DNA of 64,000 bases from Pelobates cultripes (Eukaryota; Chordata; Amphibia; Anura; Pelobatidae), in contig OW240914.1 in the NCBI GenBank assembly GCA_933207985.1, positions 286,147,117 to 286,211,116 of the forward strand, in the 5' to 3' direction. The position numbers and the translations under genes are program-made. Shown piece after piece: positions 23,538-35,200 of this stretch (position 1 is its first letter; the number at the start of each line of letters is the position of its first letter). The notes beneath the pieces were generated by a model. That model saw only the letters and a program-made list of their open reading frames with translations. It had not been told where the DNA came from and did no database searches.

Positions 23538-24804
23538 AGCAGCCTCCCGGGGGGCACTGGGTTGGCACACATGCTTTTTTTGGAGACTTGTTGGTGATGG
23601 TCTGACTGTAGCCTTTTCAGCTTTTTGAACTGACAGCTTGGGCATCTGCAGTGACAGATGGGGTGCATGCACCCCCTTTTTGTATTCCACACCCCAATAT
23701 TACAGCACCCCAATATTACAGCAACCCCATTTGCAATGTATATATTTTTATTTAAACTCATTGTCCCCATTCATTATTATTGTGGTGCTGGGTGCATTAA
23801 CCCCTGGGTTCCCATGCAGGAAGCTTTTAGTATCACACGTGTTGGTCACACTGCAGGGGTGTACCCCTGATTTAAACATTACTGGTATTCATCCTATAAG
23901 CCCTAAATCTCCTGATCTCCCCATGCGGGAGTACATCCTGCTCTCTCACGTGTCTCACCCCCTCCCCATGCATTGAATTGCACCCTCACACCATTTTTAA
24001 TGTGTGTTTATTTTTATTTATTTTTATAAAATCCCCAACATTACTGTGATTCTAAAAACCCTGGGGTTCTAGTCTGCGCCAATTATTATTCCTAATGGTA
24101 TCGGCTCTGCGTTTTACCACTTCCACTTTCAGCACCATTTCACGTGGACTTGACTTGATACTTCTTCTGCTAAGACCGGCTTGTCCCACAGCTCGCACAC
24201 CTCGTGGGTACCGACCCCTTGTTTGCCCCTAGCAACCTGCTTCGCTGAGCGTTCCATTCATTGCACACTTTGCACTCTGCCCCACACTTCGGATCTGACA
24301 CGTGGAGCCATCAGGATGGGTGGGTGCGTGATAAGAGCTTGAGGATCTTACACCCCTGACATGGGAAAAAAAACCTCTGCGCCCAGAAATTATAGGGGTA
24401 CAGGCAGTCTCGTATTAAGAGGGCTATGCGTGGAGGGGTTAGTTGCTGGCATTTGTTGATTAAGAGGTGCCTAGATACCCCTTTTGTGCAAGGCACCCAG
24501 CAGGATGTTCTAAGCTGAGCTGGGTTAAGGGGCGTGAAGCAAGGTTTGATCTTTCTTCCTATGAGAAGACAGATTTCCAGATGAAACGCTGTATGATGAT
24601 ATAACTTTCACAACTACACATTCAGTCTCTGTAAATGTAGTCTGCTGTCTGTGCAGGCCTTAGTGCTCTTGCAGCAATAAAATAAAGCCATATTATGTAT
24701 TGGTGAACTCGAACTCTCATCACCTTAAGCCAATTTAGCGTTCATGGATGTGGTTTGACGTTGTTCCAACGTGCCCTACAAAATGCATTATGTTGTGTAA
24801 TGAA

Positions 24805-24824
24805 GGGGGGGGAGGGGGGGGGGG
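24805..24824 (+). repeat. Poly-G tract (potential G-quadruplex)
   Basis: Eight G, one A, then eleven G on the plus (transcribed) strand of intron 1, about 1.3 kb after the exon. Confidence 0.8.
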
Positions 24825-26112
24825 ACTTATCTAATTACATAACACACTGAAAAAAAAAACTGTTTTAGGGAGCTGTTAACCCTTTACATTTATTGTGTTT
24901 GACAACAGTTGTTGCCCTTTCTGGCAGACAGAAAGTTAATTTCTCTTCTGTGTAACTAGGCATGGGAATTTTTAAGGGTAATTTGGTATGTGCTGAATTA
25001 TTAAGCTGGTGAGCAGGTCTAGATGCGATTGTAACTACAGAAATATCTATGTATTCTGTATCTATGAAGTGTTGATAAGAAAACCAAAATAGCATCATCT
25101 GAGTCTCTCCAGACTGGAGTATAGCATTATAATCAAATATTGTCCGTAGAATAAACTTTTATATTCTAGATCAATATTTTCAATATCATCTATGTGGTGT
25201 GTAAATCACTGGCTTATATACATTGGACACCGTGGCACCTTTTAATAAACATTTAAATGTAATACGAAACCTTTTATACATATTTGTGTTTTCTCCCTCT
25301 GATTGTTCCATCCTTAGTCCTTGCATAGTTAGATATAACATTTATTTTCTATGGAGGATGTGTGTAGATCTTTGTAAATAGCCCCATATACAACACACCC
25401 TTCTGCAGCAGCTGAATGAATCCCTAGCTATATGGATGTGTGTCTCTGGCCAGTGCATGTGATTGTAAAGAAACAATTTGGTTCCTGTAAGATATATCTG
25501 GTTCTGTTTCAGGAATCCCATCTCTGTTGATGTTGTAAATATGAAGGCTCCACTTGTGGATGCTATTCTGAGCTGTCAGTTTGATAACCGCAGACTAGTG
25601 GTTACAAAACAGGAGTATTCTGGTGCTTGTGTAAGATGTAGATTGCCAGAGGCTATAGCTGTGAGAGAACCCTTTTTATTTATTGATGTTAGGAATGGAT
25701 ACAGGTTCTTTTGTATGAATCACCACCTCCATCGAGATTGTAGTGGCAGGATCCAGATGTAATCTAGGGTCCAATTGTTCTAATTCAAATGTTTTTTTTT
25801 TTTTTTTTATGGAATCTACCCAAATAAACAATACTTTTTGGGAAAATATCCTTTGCACAATTCAATCTGGTTATACAAGATCCCTTAGTATAGGTACCCT
25901 GTGAATCCAACGCAAATGGAAATGTCAAGCTATTTCCTGATTCTAAAGTCTAATCTCCAAATTTAGAAACACTCAATAACATCTTTCACACCAGTATCAT
26001 CACAGCTTCAGAAAAATGCTTGCGTAGGTCATCTATGCATCCATCAAAAATTGTGCATCTGATGTCGAGCACTGAGGCTTAGTGGTGGGTGCCTATTGGT
26101 GCCTGTTACTGT

Positions 26113-26133
26113 AAATATATATATATATATATA
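26113..26133. repeat. (TA)n microsatellite
   Basis: Perfect AT dinucleotide run. Confidence 0.9.
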
Positions 26134-28561
26134 CACATACAATGCCTGACTTTTTTTTAAAGCATGTTATATAGACATCTGTGGGCTTACTTTTTTTCTG
26201 ACATAAAAAAAAGCCTAGTGGCTTCTAAATCTGTGTCTGACTCCTTATTCTATAAACATCTGATAATCCATGTTGGAACTGTTTGCGGGTCAACTAAACA
26301 TTCCATTGCGACATCTTGTGTACTGAAATAGTTAAACTAGTTTTAAATGACCAAATTCACCTCAATGAAATAGTCATTTGGTTTATAATGATTTCATCTC
26401 TGGGGAATAACCTGCACACCCCTTTCCTCCCTTGTGTCTTGTGGCACAGGAAGCATTTTGGAGCAATAATTAACAGCGATCATTTATTATTGCTGTGCAA
26501 ATGTGTTTCTATAAAGGAAGATAATTAAGCCTTTTTTTTTTTTTTAAAGTAAGCGAGTATTCTCACTCATTGATTTGCCATTACCATTAGGGGTGTAGGA
26601 AGAATGGACTGTTGCTTAATAGGGGTTAGTGAGCAGTGATTAGGTTAAGTGTTTTAAATCATGACCACCTTTCAAGTGACATTGGTTTAAACTTTGACTA
26701 GCCTTTACTGGGTGACGATAGTGGATGATGTTTGTTATAAATTAACCTCTTGAGCAGAATGCACAAAATAACAGGTAGAATGGTCCCTGGCCTTTTTATT
26801 TTTTTTTTAAGTCCTTTTGGTCGTTACTCTCTGTGGAATAGTTGCCACAGTAACTAAGACATAGAATTAAAACTGACATGAATACAATGCATAGTAGATG
26901 TCTAATGACCTTCATTTTGTGTTTGGAAGGATAGGTAGGAATATGGTAAATTAATATTCTTTAAACTCATTTAAAGTGAGGTATGAATTGGCATTTTCAA
27001 ACTAGGCAAATTATTCCCGTCGACGCCAAATAAACTGTGTTGGGACACAAGACAATGATTGATCTCAGTATATGTCTTTTATTAGCCCGAGTTCCCGTAA
27101 TATTGTATTGGAAACTATACCTTTGATAAATCTTCCAATAAACACAGCAACCGTAGCTGTGAGTGACTTGCTGTTTCTTGTGGATAGCAAGGTAAAGCAC
27201 TGTTAATGTTGTTTTTCATGATATGGTGCGCTTGGTAACATTTTGTTTCCACATTACAAAAGGTTTTTTTTTTTTTATTATTAACGAGTTTAGATGTAAT
27301 CAAGTAACCTAGAGAATACAATACAAGACCCAAACCAAGAAAATTAAAGTAGCCAAAATGAGACACTGGAATATATGCATTTTTGTACCAGGCACAGAGA
27401 TTTTAAACAGCTGTTATCTCACAAATTATATCAGTTGACAAGGTGTCACTCCACATTAGGCAGTGAAGGTTAAAGGTCACATTAACAGTTTGAGTGCCAG
27501 TGGGTAATCTCCTAACATATGCCTCTGGGAATTAAGGGTATTTTTTAAAAGCTGTTTGTTAAAAACACTTGTTAATCAAATAAAGGCTTGAATGTATTCT
27601 CTTAAGATGCCATTAAATCTGGTTGTCAAGCTTTCTTTCCCTTACGTTCACATCCTGTCAATTGGCAGAAGTGGCACACATGGGACCATTGAATGGTATT
27701 AGAATTATTTAATTGCCAAGTTTATCAACTCTTATTTCATGTAAATTTTAGGTGATGAATGATCTTTCAATCTACCGTTTGTCATTGATCTGTGCTTTTT
27801 TGTTTTTTTGTTAATAGGAGACATTGCTTATACAAATAGTTATCCATTCAATGTATTATATGATTGCTTTTACGGTTAACACAATACCCCCCACCTCCCC
27901 CCCTCTCTTTATTCAAACATACCAGCATACAGCTCTTAAAGATAATATTGGATGAAGGTCATGGAGTACATTGAGAAGTTATAAATCCTAGGCTGGTAAC
28001 CTATAGATATCAATGTCATGAAAAAATCTTTAAGAAAGTGGATTAGATTACATTACTCTAGGGCAGTTATCTCAGCCATAGAAAGCAAGGTTTTAATCTT
28101 TGACACAAAGTCCAAATGGAGCCTCTAATAGTTCAATGTACAGAACTAGGCCTGATTTAAAATGCTGAAGCCTTAGCCTTTGTTATACAATATGTGTTAT
28201 AATGATACTAGCCAAGTAGTAGTGTGCACACACAATATATAATGCCCTAAAATGTACACGAGACAGAAACATGTAATTGAAGAATTTTGTTTCTCATTAC
28301 TGTGTGACACTTCATTTGAATCTGAGAATAAGAGCTAAAGAAACTGTTACAAAAGTCTGGCCTGGTACAAAATTTACTAAGTAACAGTTACACTAAGTGA
28401 AAGTGTGTTCATTATATAAACAAGCATAAGAGTGGTATTTTTTTTTAGTTTTTTTTAGGAATCATAGGAAGAGACTCATGACTAGAATCCTATTTAGAAC
28501 ACTCCAAAAATGAATAAACTGTTAACATTGTTTACTATTGAACAAGGAAATGAGGAGGAAA

Positions 28562-29053
28562 TTAAAGGACCACTACAGTGCCAGGAAAACATACTAGTTT
28601 TCCTGGCACTACAGGGTCTCTAGGTCCCCCCCACCCTCTGGGTCCCCCTCCCGCCGGCTCTAGGGGATGGAAGGGGTTAATCCCTTACCTTTTTCCCCCG
28701 CCGGGCTCCCTCTGTGTGGGGGACTCTCGTCCTCCTTTTTATGGTCATCGGCTGAATGCGCATGCGCGGCAAGAGCCGTGCGCGCATTCAGCCAGTCCAT
28801 AGGAAAGCATTCTCAATGCTTTCCTATGGACGCTGGCATCTTCTCACTGTGAAAATCACAGTGAGAAGCGCGGAAGCGCCTCTAGCGGCTGTCAATGAGA
28901 CAGCCACTAGAGGCTGGATTAACCCACAGGTAAACATAGCAGTTTCTCTGAAACTGCTATGTTTACAGCAAAAAGGGTTAAACCTAGCTGGACCTGGCAC
29001 CCAGACCACTTCATTAAGCTGAAGTGGTCTGGGTGCCTATAGTGGTCCTTTAA
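28562..29053 (+). mobile_element. T2-type (Kolobok-like) MITE, full length, multi-hairpin
   Basis: Bounded by TTAA at 28562-28565 and 29050-29053, with termini AGGACCACTACAG and CTATAGTGGTCCT. TTAA duplications and TTAAAGGRR ends are the hallmark of the T2 MITEs/Kolobok superfamily in frogs. Between the ends lies a row of hairpins (arms 28578-28590/28597-28609, 28750-28761/28782-28793, 28795-28811/28815-28831, 28841-28852/28856-28867, 28878-28893/28899-28914, 28931-28946/28950-28965, 29000-29013/29020-29033). No transposase frame. Same subfamily as 38574-39032 and 40718-41112. Confidence 0.9.
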
Positions 29054-29827
29054 CAAAACTTCTACTGAATGGGATATTACTTCCAATATGGTGCTCCAAA
29101 TATTGCAAGTGTGTTCTCACGTTACCACAATTTGCTATCTCATAGATAAACCCCACTGAGCAGCAACAGCCTACAGAGGTTTGTTTTTCTTCAACTGTCT
29201 TTTTTAGTTGCAGTTAAAAAAAACATTAAAAAATAAATAAATTAATTATAATAGTAATTTAACTCTTTCAGGTCCAAGGGACTTGCTTAAAACTAGTCTT
29301 GAAGGGGTTAATGCCGTTACTGCTATGGGTGTATTAAATCCAGATTTGACTGTCACCCTGTGTCTGACTGTCTTATGACATGACGAGACTGGCATTGTAA
29401 GAGAGCACGCTTTCCTATGTTGGATCTGGATGTATGTTCTCTACTCTGATGCAATTGCGTGTAAGGCTTCCAACTGCAGTCACATGCTTTGCTGTTGTAA
29501 ATTATAAATGGGAGGCGTATCCCATGACAGCTGCTGACGTCTCTTCTTACTACCTAACCAGCCCTCAACACTCCCCCTTCTGCGTACAATCCGCTCTGAT
29601 ATCTGAATGGAGACTCCAGGCTGCTGGAGCAAAGTGTGCTTGGCTCATAGTCTCACTCAGTGACATAAAGGGCATAATGCTGCTCTTAGCAGCTTTATCC
29701 CTGCAAACTAATCCAGGAAATGTCTGCTTCTTCTACACATTACCCTCCTCCTCCCTCCCATGATATGCTCTTTTCTGTCAAGGAGCATTGTGGGTGGTTA
29801 ATATACAGTAGTTGAATAATCTGTATA
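29054..29827. other. Intron, nothing recognised
   Basis: A 109-codon frame at 29434-29763 has no recognised similarity. No repeats with clear ends. Confidence 0.5.
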
Positions 29828-29922
29828 ACCCCCCCAGCCCTTGCAGAACTACAACACCCATGATGTTTTTTTACCACTGGCAATGCATCATGAAAATTAT
29901 AGTTCAGCAACAGATGAGGGGT
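29828..29922. mobile_element. Hairpin MITE with ACTACAAC-CCATGATG arms
   Basis: The left arm (CAGAACTACAACACCCATGA, 29846-29865) pairs imperfectly with the right arm (ATCATGAAAATTATAGTTC, about 29888-29906), extending outward through TTGC...GCAA to CCCC...GGGG. The same ACTCC/CTAGGAGTTGTAGT phrase recurs near 31.78 and 56.43 kb. This is a small non-autonomous element of unknown superfamily. Confidence 0.55.
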
Positions 29923-31028
29923 TATCTTGTGGCCACCAGTGCTGTAAAATGTATAAATATAGGCCCTGGTACAGGTGGTGCAGTAGTGTCAGGCAAGTCA
30001 ATCATATCAATTAGGGGGTTCATTATCTGTTGCAATAACCAAATTTGTTCAAAGTATAATTTGACTGCTATTCAATATTTCTTGAATACTTTTTCAGTAC
30101 CTCCCCGCTGTTATTGTCTAGATAAATAACAATAAGTAGCAATGTTACCGTTTAGAATGTATATGTATCTCCAATTAGAGGTATGTCACCTTTAAACTTT
30201 AAGGAGACTGTTAAATCTTTTATTGAAATTGCAAGTGTAATAATTTTTCTGTAGTTCCTTGTTAATATAGTCATGGTAACTGCGTTGTTGGGTTTTATAT
30301 TTCTTCTATTGTACTTTTATTATTAACGTATGGACGTTTAACCTAAATAGGTTTACAAATTGCTGTATTGAAAGGTTTCTGTTTTGCAAGAAGGCTTCCT
30401 TGTGTGCTCAATTTTTCTTTAAAGTATGCTTTATTTGTGATTTTTCTTACCTCTTCTTTTTCTTTTATGCAGTTTGCATGTCTACAAACAGAATGCAATG
30501 GTCTGGTTAAATTTGATTTAGATTTGGATGATAGGAGTTGTTGTCTTACCACCACATATTCATATTTTATTTAAAGTGAAAGACTTCATCAAGAACTGAT
30601 TAACCAGTGCTTATAAAGATAGTCAATAGCAGACTGACATAATTATCTGTTAATGATAGCACAGGTGGACATTTTTTTCGCTATCTCAAATTATTCTTTG
30701 TGTAGACATGAGTGTAAGGAGTTCTTCCATCACCATTTTGGTTGTAATATTTGCCAAAGTCACTGCTGCAGTAAGTTCAAGGTACAAGTACTTGTATGGC
30801 TTGTAGGCACAATGCATGCACAAGTCCTCACAGTCTATCATTTCTATGAGGGAGCACATGAAAAAAGGCCTCACATTAACTCAGCCCCCTCTTGCTCCTT
30901 CATAAGAAAAAAATAGACTGGAGCTATTCAGCAAGCTGACAGAAGTTGAGCCCTAGACCCAGAGAAAACAGGAAAATTAGGGTTGTCTTTAGGGTAAAAA
31001 AAAAACCTCAAAACATTTCTGCATTAGA
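29923..31028. other. Intron, nothing recognised
   Basis: No supported gene, RNA or repeat. Confidence 0.5.
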
Positions 31029-31229
31029 CTTGTGCACAAATGCTTTTCAGCTGGTACGAATGCCCGAACAAATCAACCTCTTCTGGATTTACCTGTGGAG
31101 TTTGATTCAATAAATAACACAAGTTCATTGAATAGGACTCCACAGTTAAATCCCTAACAGATTGAATAAGTCGGGCGTGGATTAAAAGAAATTGACTCTT
31201 TCGTACTAGTACAAAAGCATTTGTGTCTA
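31029..31229. mobile_element. MITE with CACAAATGCTTTT termini
   Basis: The left end CACAAATGCTTTTCAGCTGG (from 31035) is inverted relative to the right end CTAGTACAAAAGCATTTGTG (to 31225). Internal arms also pair: CTGTGGAGTTTGATTCAATA near 31094 against TTGAATAGGACTCCACAG near 31127. Together this gives an almost complete foldback. No clear target duplication. Confidence 0.65.
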
Positions 31230-34200
31230 TTCTGCATTAAACGTCAATTAAAGTTCAATAGAAAACAAACTGCACATTTAATATGCTATTTGAAAGCATC
31301 TGTGTATTAAAGTGAGGGGGACTCAGAATAACAAAATTCCCAGAATATCCTAGGAAGCAGAGACAGGAGCAAACATTTTGTCACCTTCGTACAACTTCCT
31401 GTATCCACCAACAACACATTGAGTAAAATTGCCTTTCCAATTGTTGGACTATTATGCACATTATTCTCAGTCTGCATATTGCTGCTCTTGGATGATGAGT
31501 CCAAACCATCTGGAGAGGAACTCTTTTTCTACAGTCTTGTTTTAAACAGTGAGTGCCTGACCACATGTCACTTGGCCATTGTAAAATATTAATTCTAAGC
31601 AAATTCTGCTTTCCTGTGGGCCAAAAAAAAAAATGCTTATCGACATGATCATGTGACCTCTAACCAGACTGTATTAACAGCTTTAACATTTTTTTTTTTT
31701 TACAGTATTCTTATAGTGGCAACGTGTTCATAGCAATCTGCAGGCTGTATCGGGTTTACCAAATGTCATGCAAAGCATCCTAGGAGTTGTAGTACATACA
31801 ACAAATGAGGAGCAACCTTTTTGACCATCCCTGCATGTATGCTTTGCATACATTTTTTAAACAAATCATTCACCTTTTACTTATAGATGAAGTAGAAAAA
31901 CAAACTTTTCACAGCATATCCTGGAAAAGAAATCGCTTCTGGTTATTAAACCCAACGATGACAATCATGCGATTTTACAGATTAACGTGTGGATTATTAG
32001 CGTAAGCAACCTTTTTCTGTACTACGCCCTCTAGTATATAAGTAGTATCCCATAAATTGACTATAAAACACGTGCCTTAGGCTAATAGTACAAAGCTCAC
32101 AGGGACAATTACTGTAACTCTTTCACATTACAGCTGGCAAGATGGAATGTTAGCATTACACAATAACCATTATTTATGCCTGCTACTTGCTACAGATGTA
32201 CTTATTATAAAATGTAACTTGATAGTTGAACCCGTTTAACAAATGCCCACTTTGGAAATCATTTTCCAGTGTCGTCTGGCCAGAGACATTCCAGCAAGCT
32301 GCTTCATGCATGGAGATCCAGAAATGGTGCCAAGGTCATGGAAAATACCACTTCATTTTAAAGGAGGGTGGATAAAACATGCCAAGCATCCCTTGAACAG
32401 ATAATACGGAAAATGAGCCATAAAAAGAAACATAGTAGCACTTTATGAAATAATACACAGATCTAATAGAAATACAGACTTTCCTAGTTATTCCTTGCCT
32501 CTTTCGGGTTGGCATTGACGCTGCTTGATGTCTTTACCCTAACGAGCTCTGGTTAATTACATCAACTGATGACATCCAAGGGAGTAATGGGGTGATTACC
32601 CAAGTAGCACGTCTCAGCGAAATGCTGCCTTGATCTTTTTATCAATTATGCTGTGAAGTAAATCATGATTTGCTTCAGTGATCCAATTCCTTTTATTCCT
32701 GTTGCTTCTATCCCTTTACTTTACTATCTACAAGCAAGTACCTTTCAAGCTTTTTTACTTTTTTGTATTTATTTTTTTAACCTTTTTTTTTTTTCTTTAC
32801 CTATAGTTGTCAGGTGAAATACAAGGTCATACTCCTTTCTCCCAGTGAATGCGTAGACAACCGAATAAAAAGCTACATGTCGCTGCTTATTCAGGTTATG
32901 TTATAAATGCTCTGTAAGATGTACCAAAACATAGTCTTATACATGGAAAAATACGGTATATATGGTGTTACTATGTCCAAAATGATGTATTTGTACAGTA
33001 GCTGTCGAAGATAACAGTCAATGTGCTTGACCACCTTTCTGGTTTTCGGTGTATACCTGTTTAGTAATGAATAGGAGGGCTTGTGAACACAAGTTGCACA
33101 TAATTCGTACAAATACAGAGCACAGTACTGCAGCTTGCACACCGCAATAATTTCAGTATATATTTCTGGTTGCTGCAATGACTCAAATCTGCTGCTCCCC
33201 TCCCCTAAAACACCGCTGTAGGGCTGATCTGCCAATGACAACTGATATGATTCATTTGTCATGTATTTTTTTTGCAGTGCAAGCTTGGTGTGGATTATTT
33301 GGGCCTTCACTCATCTTGGAAAATGCAAATCTTTATGTAAAAATAAACAGTGAAATGTGAATAAAACCAAAACTGAAACAGCATTAACCACGCCATATAT
33401 ACAATAAATATCCACACACCTCTTGAGCTGGCTGAGGATCATGGGGAATGTATTTCACAAATATCTGCAGTGCCAAAGTTAGCAATTTGTATCCTAAGGC
33501 ATCGCGACATGGACGTTTATATACAATAATGATTTGGTGTCTTTTAGTCTTACAACAATTCCCCAAGCACTCTTCTAATGCAAGCGGTTCTAGCGCTCGT
33601 GAGCAGTTCTGTTTTCTAATTAATTGTGTGTTCGTTGGAGGATTGCTGCTTAGGCTTACAGTTTATTCTTATCCCTCAATAGTCTCTGGCATGTCACTGG
33701 CAAAATATATACTGCAGGGTGAGACCATTTCTGTAAGTTAATGTAGCTTGTTATAAACACAGCAAAACAGAGACCACAGCAGCCTACGAAGCGGAATGTT
33801 GCTATAGCATACAGTTCTGAAACACTAACATGTCTCAGCCCCTTCCCTAGTTATTACTATTTTAGTACATATGTATGGAAACATCATTTCATCATAGATT
33901 TTGTTAGTATATTTAAAATGCTCATACTGTAAATAAGACTGGCTGCACAGATATTTCAGTGTATAATTTTGTGAGTTTAGTCACAAAATATGTTTTTATA
34001 TGTTTCACGTATATATACCACGGTAGCTGGGTTGGCACTGCGATGCCATGTCTTTTTCATCAGTGTATATTTTTATTGGCTTTTATAACAACTATAAAAA
34101 AGGTCAACTGAGACCTTCATTGTGATCTGGCATTAGTAACCGATCAATAGTATCTTATGAATTTTGGCCTGTATAATGACAGTCATCACAATCCAAATTT

Positions 34201-34371
34201 CACAAACCCTTTTTCTATCCATAATGCTGCCAAATGCGGTTGTTTGCAAGAAAACAAGATTGTAATCCACACCCTAAAATGGGGGAATACTTCCTGCAGG
34301 GTGATCCAAAAACGGAGGGACAATCCCTGGAGACATCAAGTGAAAGAAAAGATAAATATCCAGGCACACAC
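31230..34371. other. Intron, unique sequence
   Basis: A CCTAGGAGTTGTAGT MITE fragment lies at about 31778. T runs occur near 31689-31702 and 32784-32795. Positions 32510-32700 look compositionally balanced and rich in homeodomain-like TAATTA/TAATTAC motifs, a possible enhancer. Frames of 139 (minus, 33310-32891) and about 100 codons lack any recognised similarity. Confidence 0.45.
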
Positions 34372-34572
34372 AAGGTTTCTTCTAAAAGGCATTCTTTCAT
34401 TAGGAACAACAAAGTGGAGACAACGTTTCTGCTCCCCTCTGAGCCTTTATCAAGTCCTTATTACTTTGATACATTGAGATACCTTGAGACTTGATAAAGG
34501 TTTAGAGAGGAGCCCAAACGTTGTCTCCACTTTATTGTTCCTAATAAAAGACTGCCTTTTAGAAGAAACCTT
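34372..34572. repeat. 85-bp head-to-head inverted repeat (Penelope/retrozyme-like module)
   Basis: Arm 34372-34456 is nearly the reverse complement of arm 34488-34572, with a 31-base spacer. Read outward from the spacer, each arm has CTTGATAAAGG, a GC-rich mini-stem, then AAACGTTGTCTCC. This order resembles a hammerhead ribozyme core (CUGANGA, stem II, GAAA, GUC), with an extra T and altered core bases. The right arm reads CCCAAACG and the left arm GCAGAAACG. Topology matches the inverted repeats at 54.0 and 60.5-61.2 kb. Confidence 0.75.
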
Positions 34573-35057
34573 TTTTTTGTCAAGAAAAATAAAAATACAT
34601 TGTATTAAAACCATACCTACTCTGGTACTCTGGCAATGTTAGGCGTGATAGGCTGATATCGTGTCCTTTTTTATTATTTATTTATTTATTATTATATCAC
34701 AGTTTGAAAGTTTGCAGGTAAGTAGATTAATGGTTTTCATAGATGACAGATGTCTAATTTAATCATTATGTTTCATGGACATTGTAGCGTGTGTGTTTCC
34801 TTAAGGTAAGTCTAAATGGACATTTCAAATATTGTGCTAACATGTATTTGTTATAGATTTTGCTATATCCTTTATTGGTCAAATTGATTGAAGATGAATT
34901 ATTAGTTAGTGTTTAAACATGTAGAATTATTTTGCGGTATTGGTTAACTGCTACAAAAGTTCTCTTAGGTCCTTTGAGACTTTGAATTCACTGAGTGTCT
35001 GCTGTTAGTGTTGCTAATTCCTCTTCAGCAGAATTGTTATTAAGACACTTGAGCTTT
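34573..35057. other. Intron, nothing recognised
   Basis: AT-rich, no supported feature. Confidence 0.5.
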
Positions 35058-35200
35058 TTAAAGGACCACTTATAGTCAAATTTTCACCCAGACCACTTCA
35101 TCGCAATGAAGTGGTCTGGGTGCAGTGGTCCTATAGTATTAACCCTGCAATATAAAATATTTCCATTTAGTAGATGAAGCAATGCTTACATTTCAGAATT
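35058..35200 (-). mobile_element. T2-type MITE, partial
   Basis: Starts at TTAA (35058-35061) with AGGACCACTTATAGTCAA, followed by the perfect hairpin CCCAGACCACTTCAT/ATGAAGTGGTCTGGG at about 35088-35122 and CCCTGCAATATAAAATATT. The distal end is not recognisable; a GGTGGCTTTC...TGTCTCTATGAGA stretch to about 35250 may belong to it. Confidence 0.6.

Larger units (their letters stand above)
23538..28561 (+). other. First 5 kb of intron 1: mostly unique sequence
   Basis: Contains a G-rich run at 24805-24824, a (TA)n run at 26113-26133, T runs at about 25791-25809 and 26530-26544, and a C-rich tract at 27886-27905. A 95-codon frame at 25478-25762 preceded by TTCTGTTTCAG has no recognised homologue. 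No confirmed exon or RNA gene. Confidence 0.5.

Noticed and set aside
24140..24165. GTGGACTTGACTTG as a possible miR-378 relic
   Set aside because: Matches only the first ten or so bases loosely, and no complementary arm is present nearby.
32891..33310. 139-codon minus-strand frame
   Set aside because: Tyr/Ile/Leu-rich AT-driven composition, no recognised motif, and no splice or start context.
34035..34080. Exact CTGATGA on the minus strand near 34060 as another hammerhead
   Set aside because: No GAAA with a stem II and no UH site follow at the required spacing.
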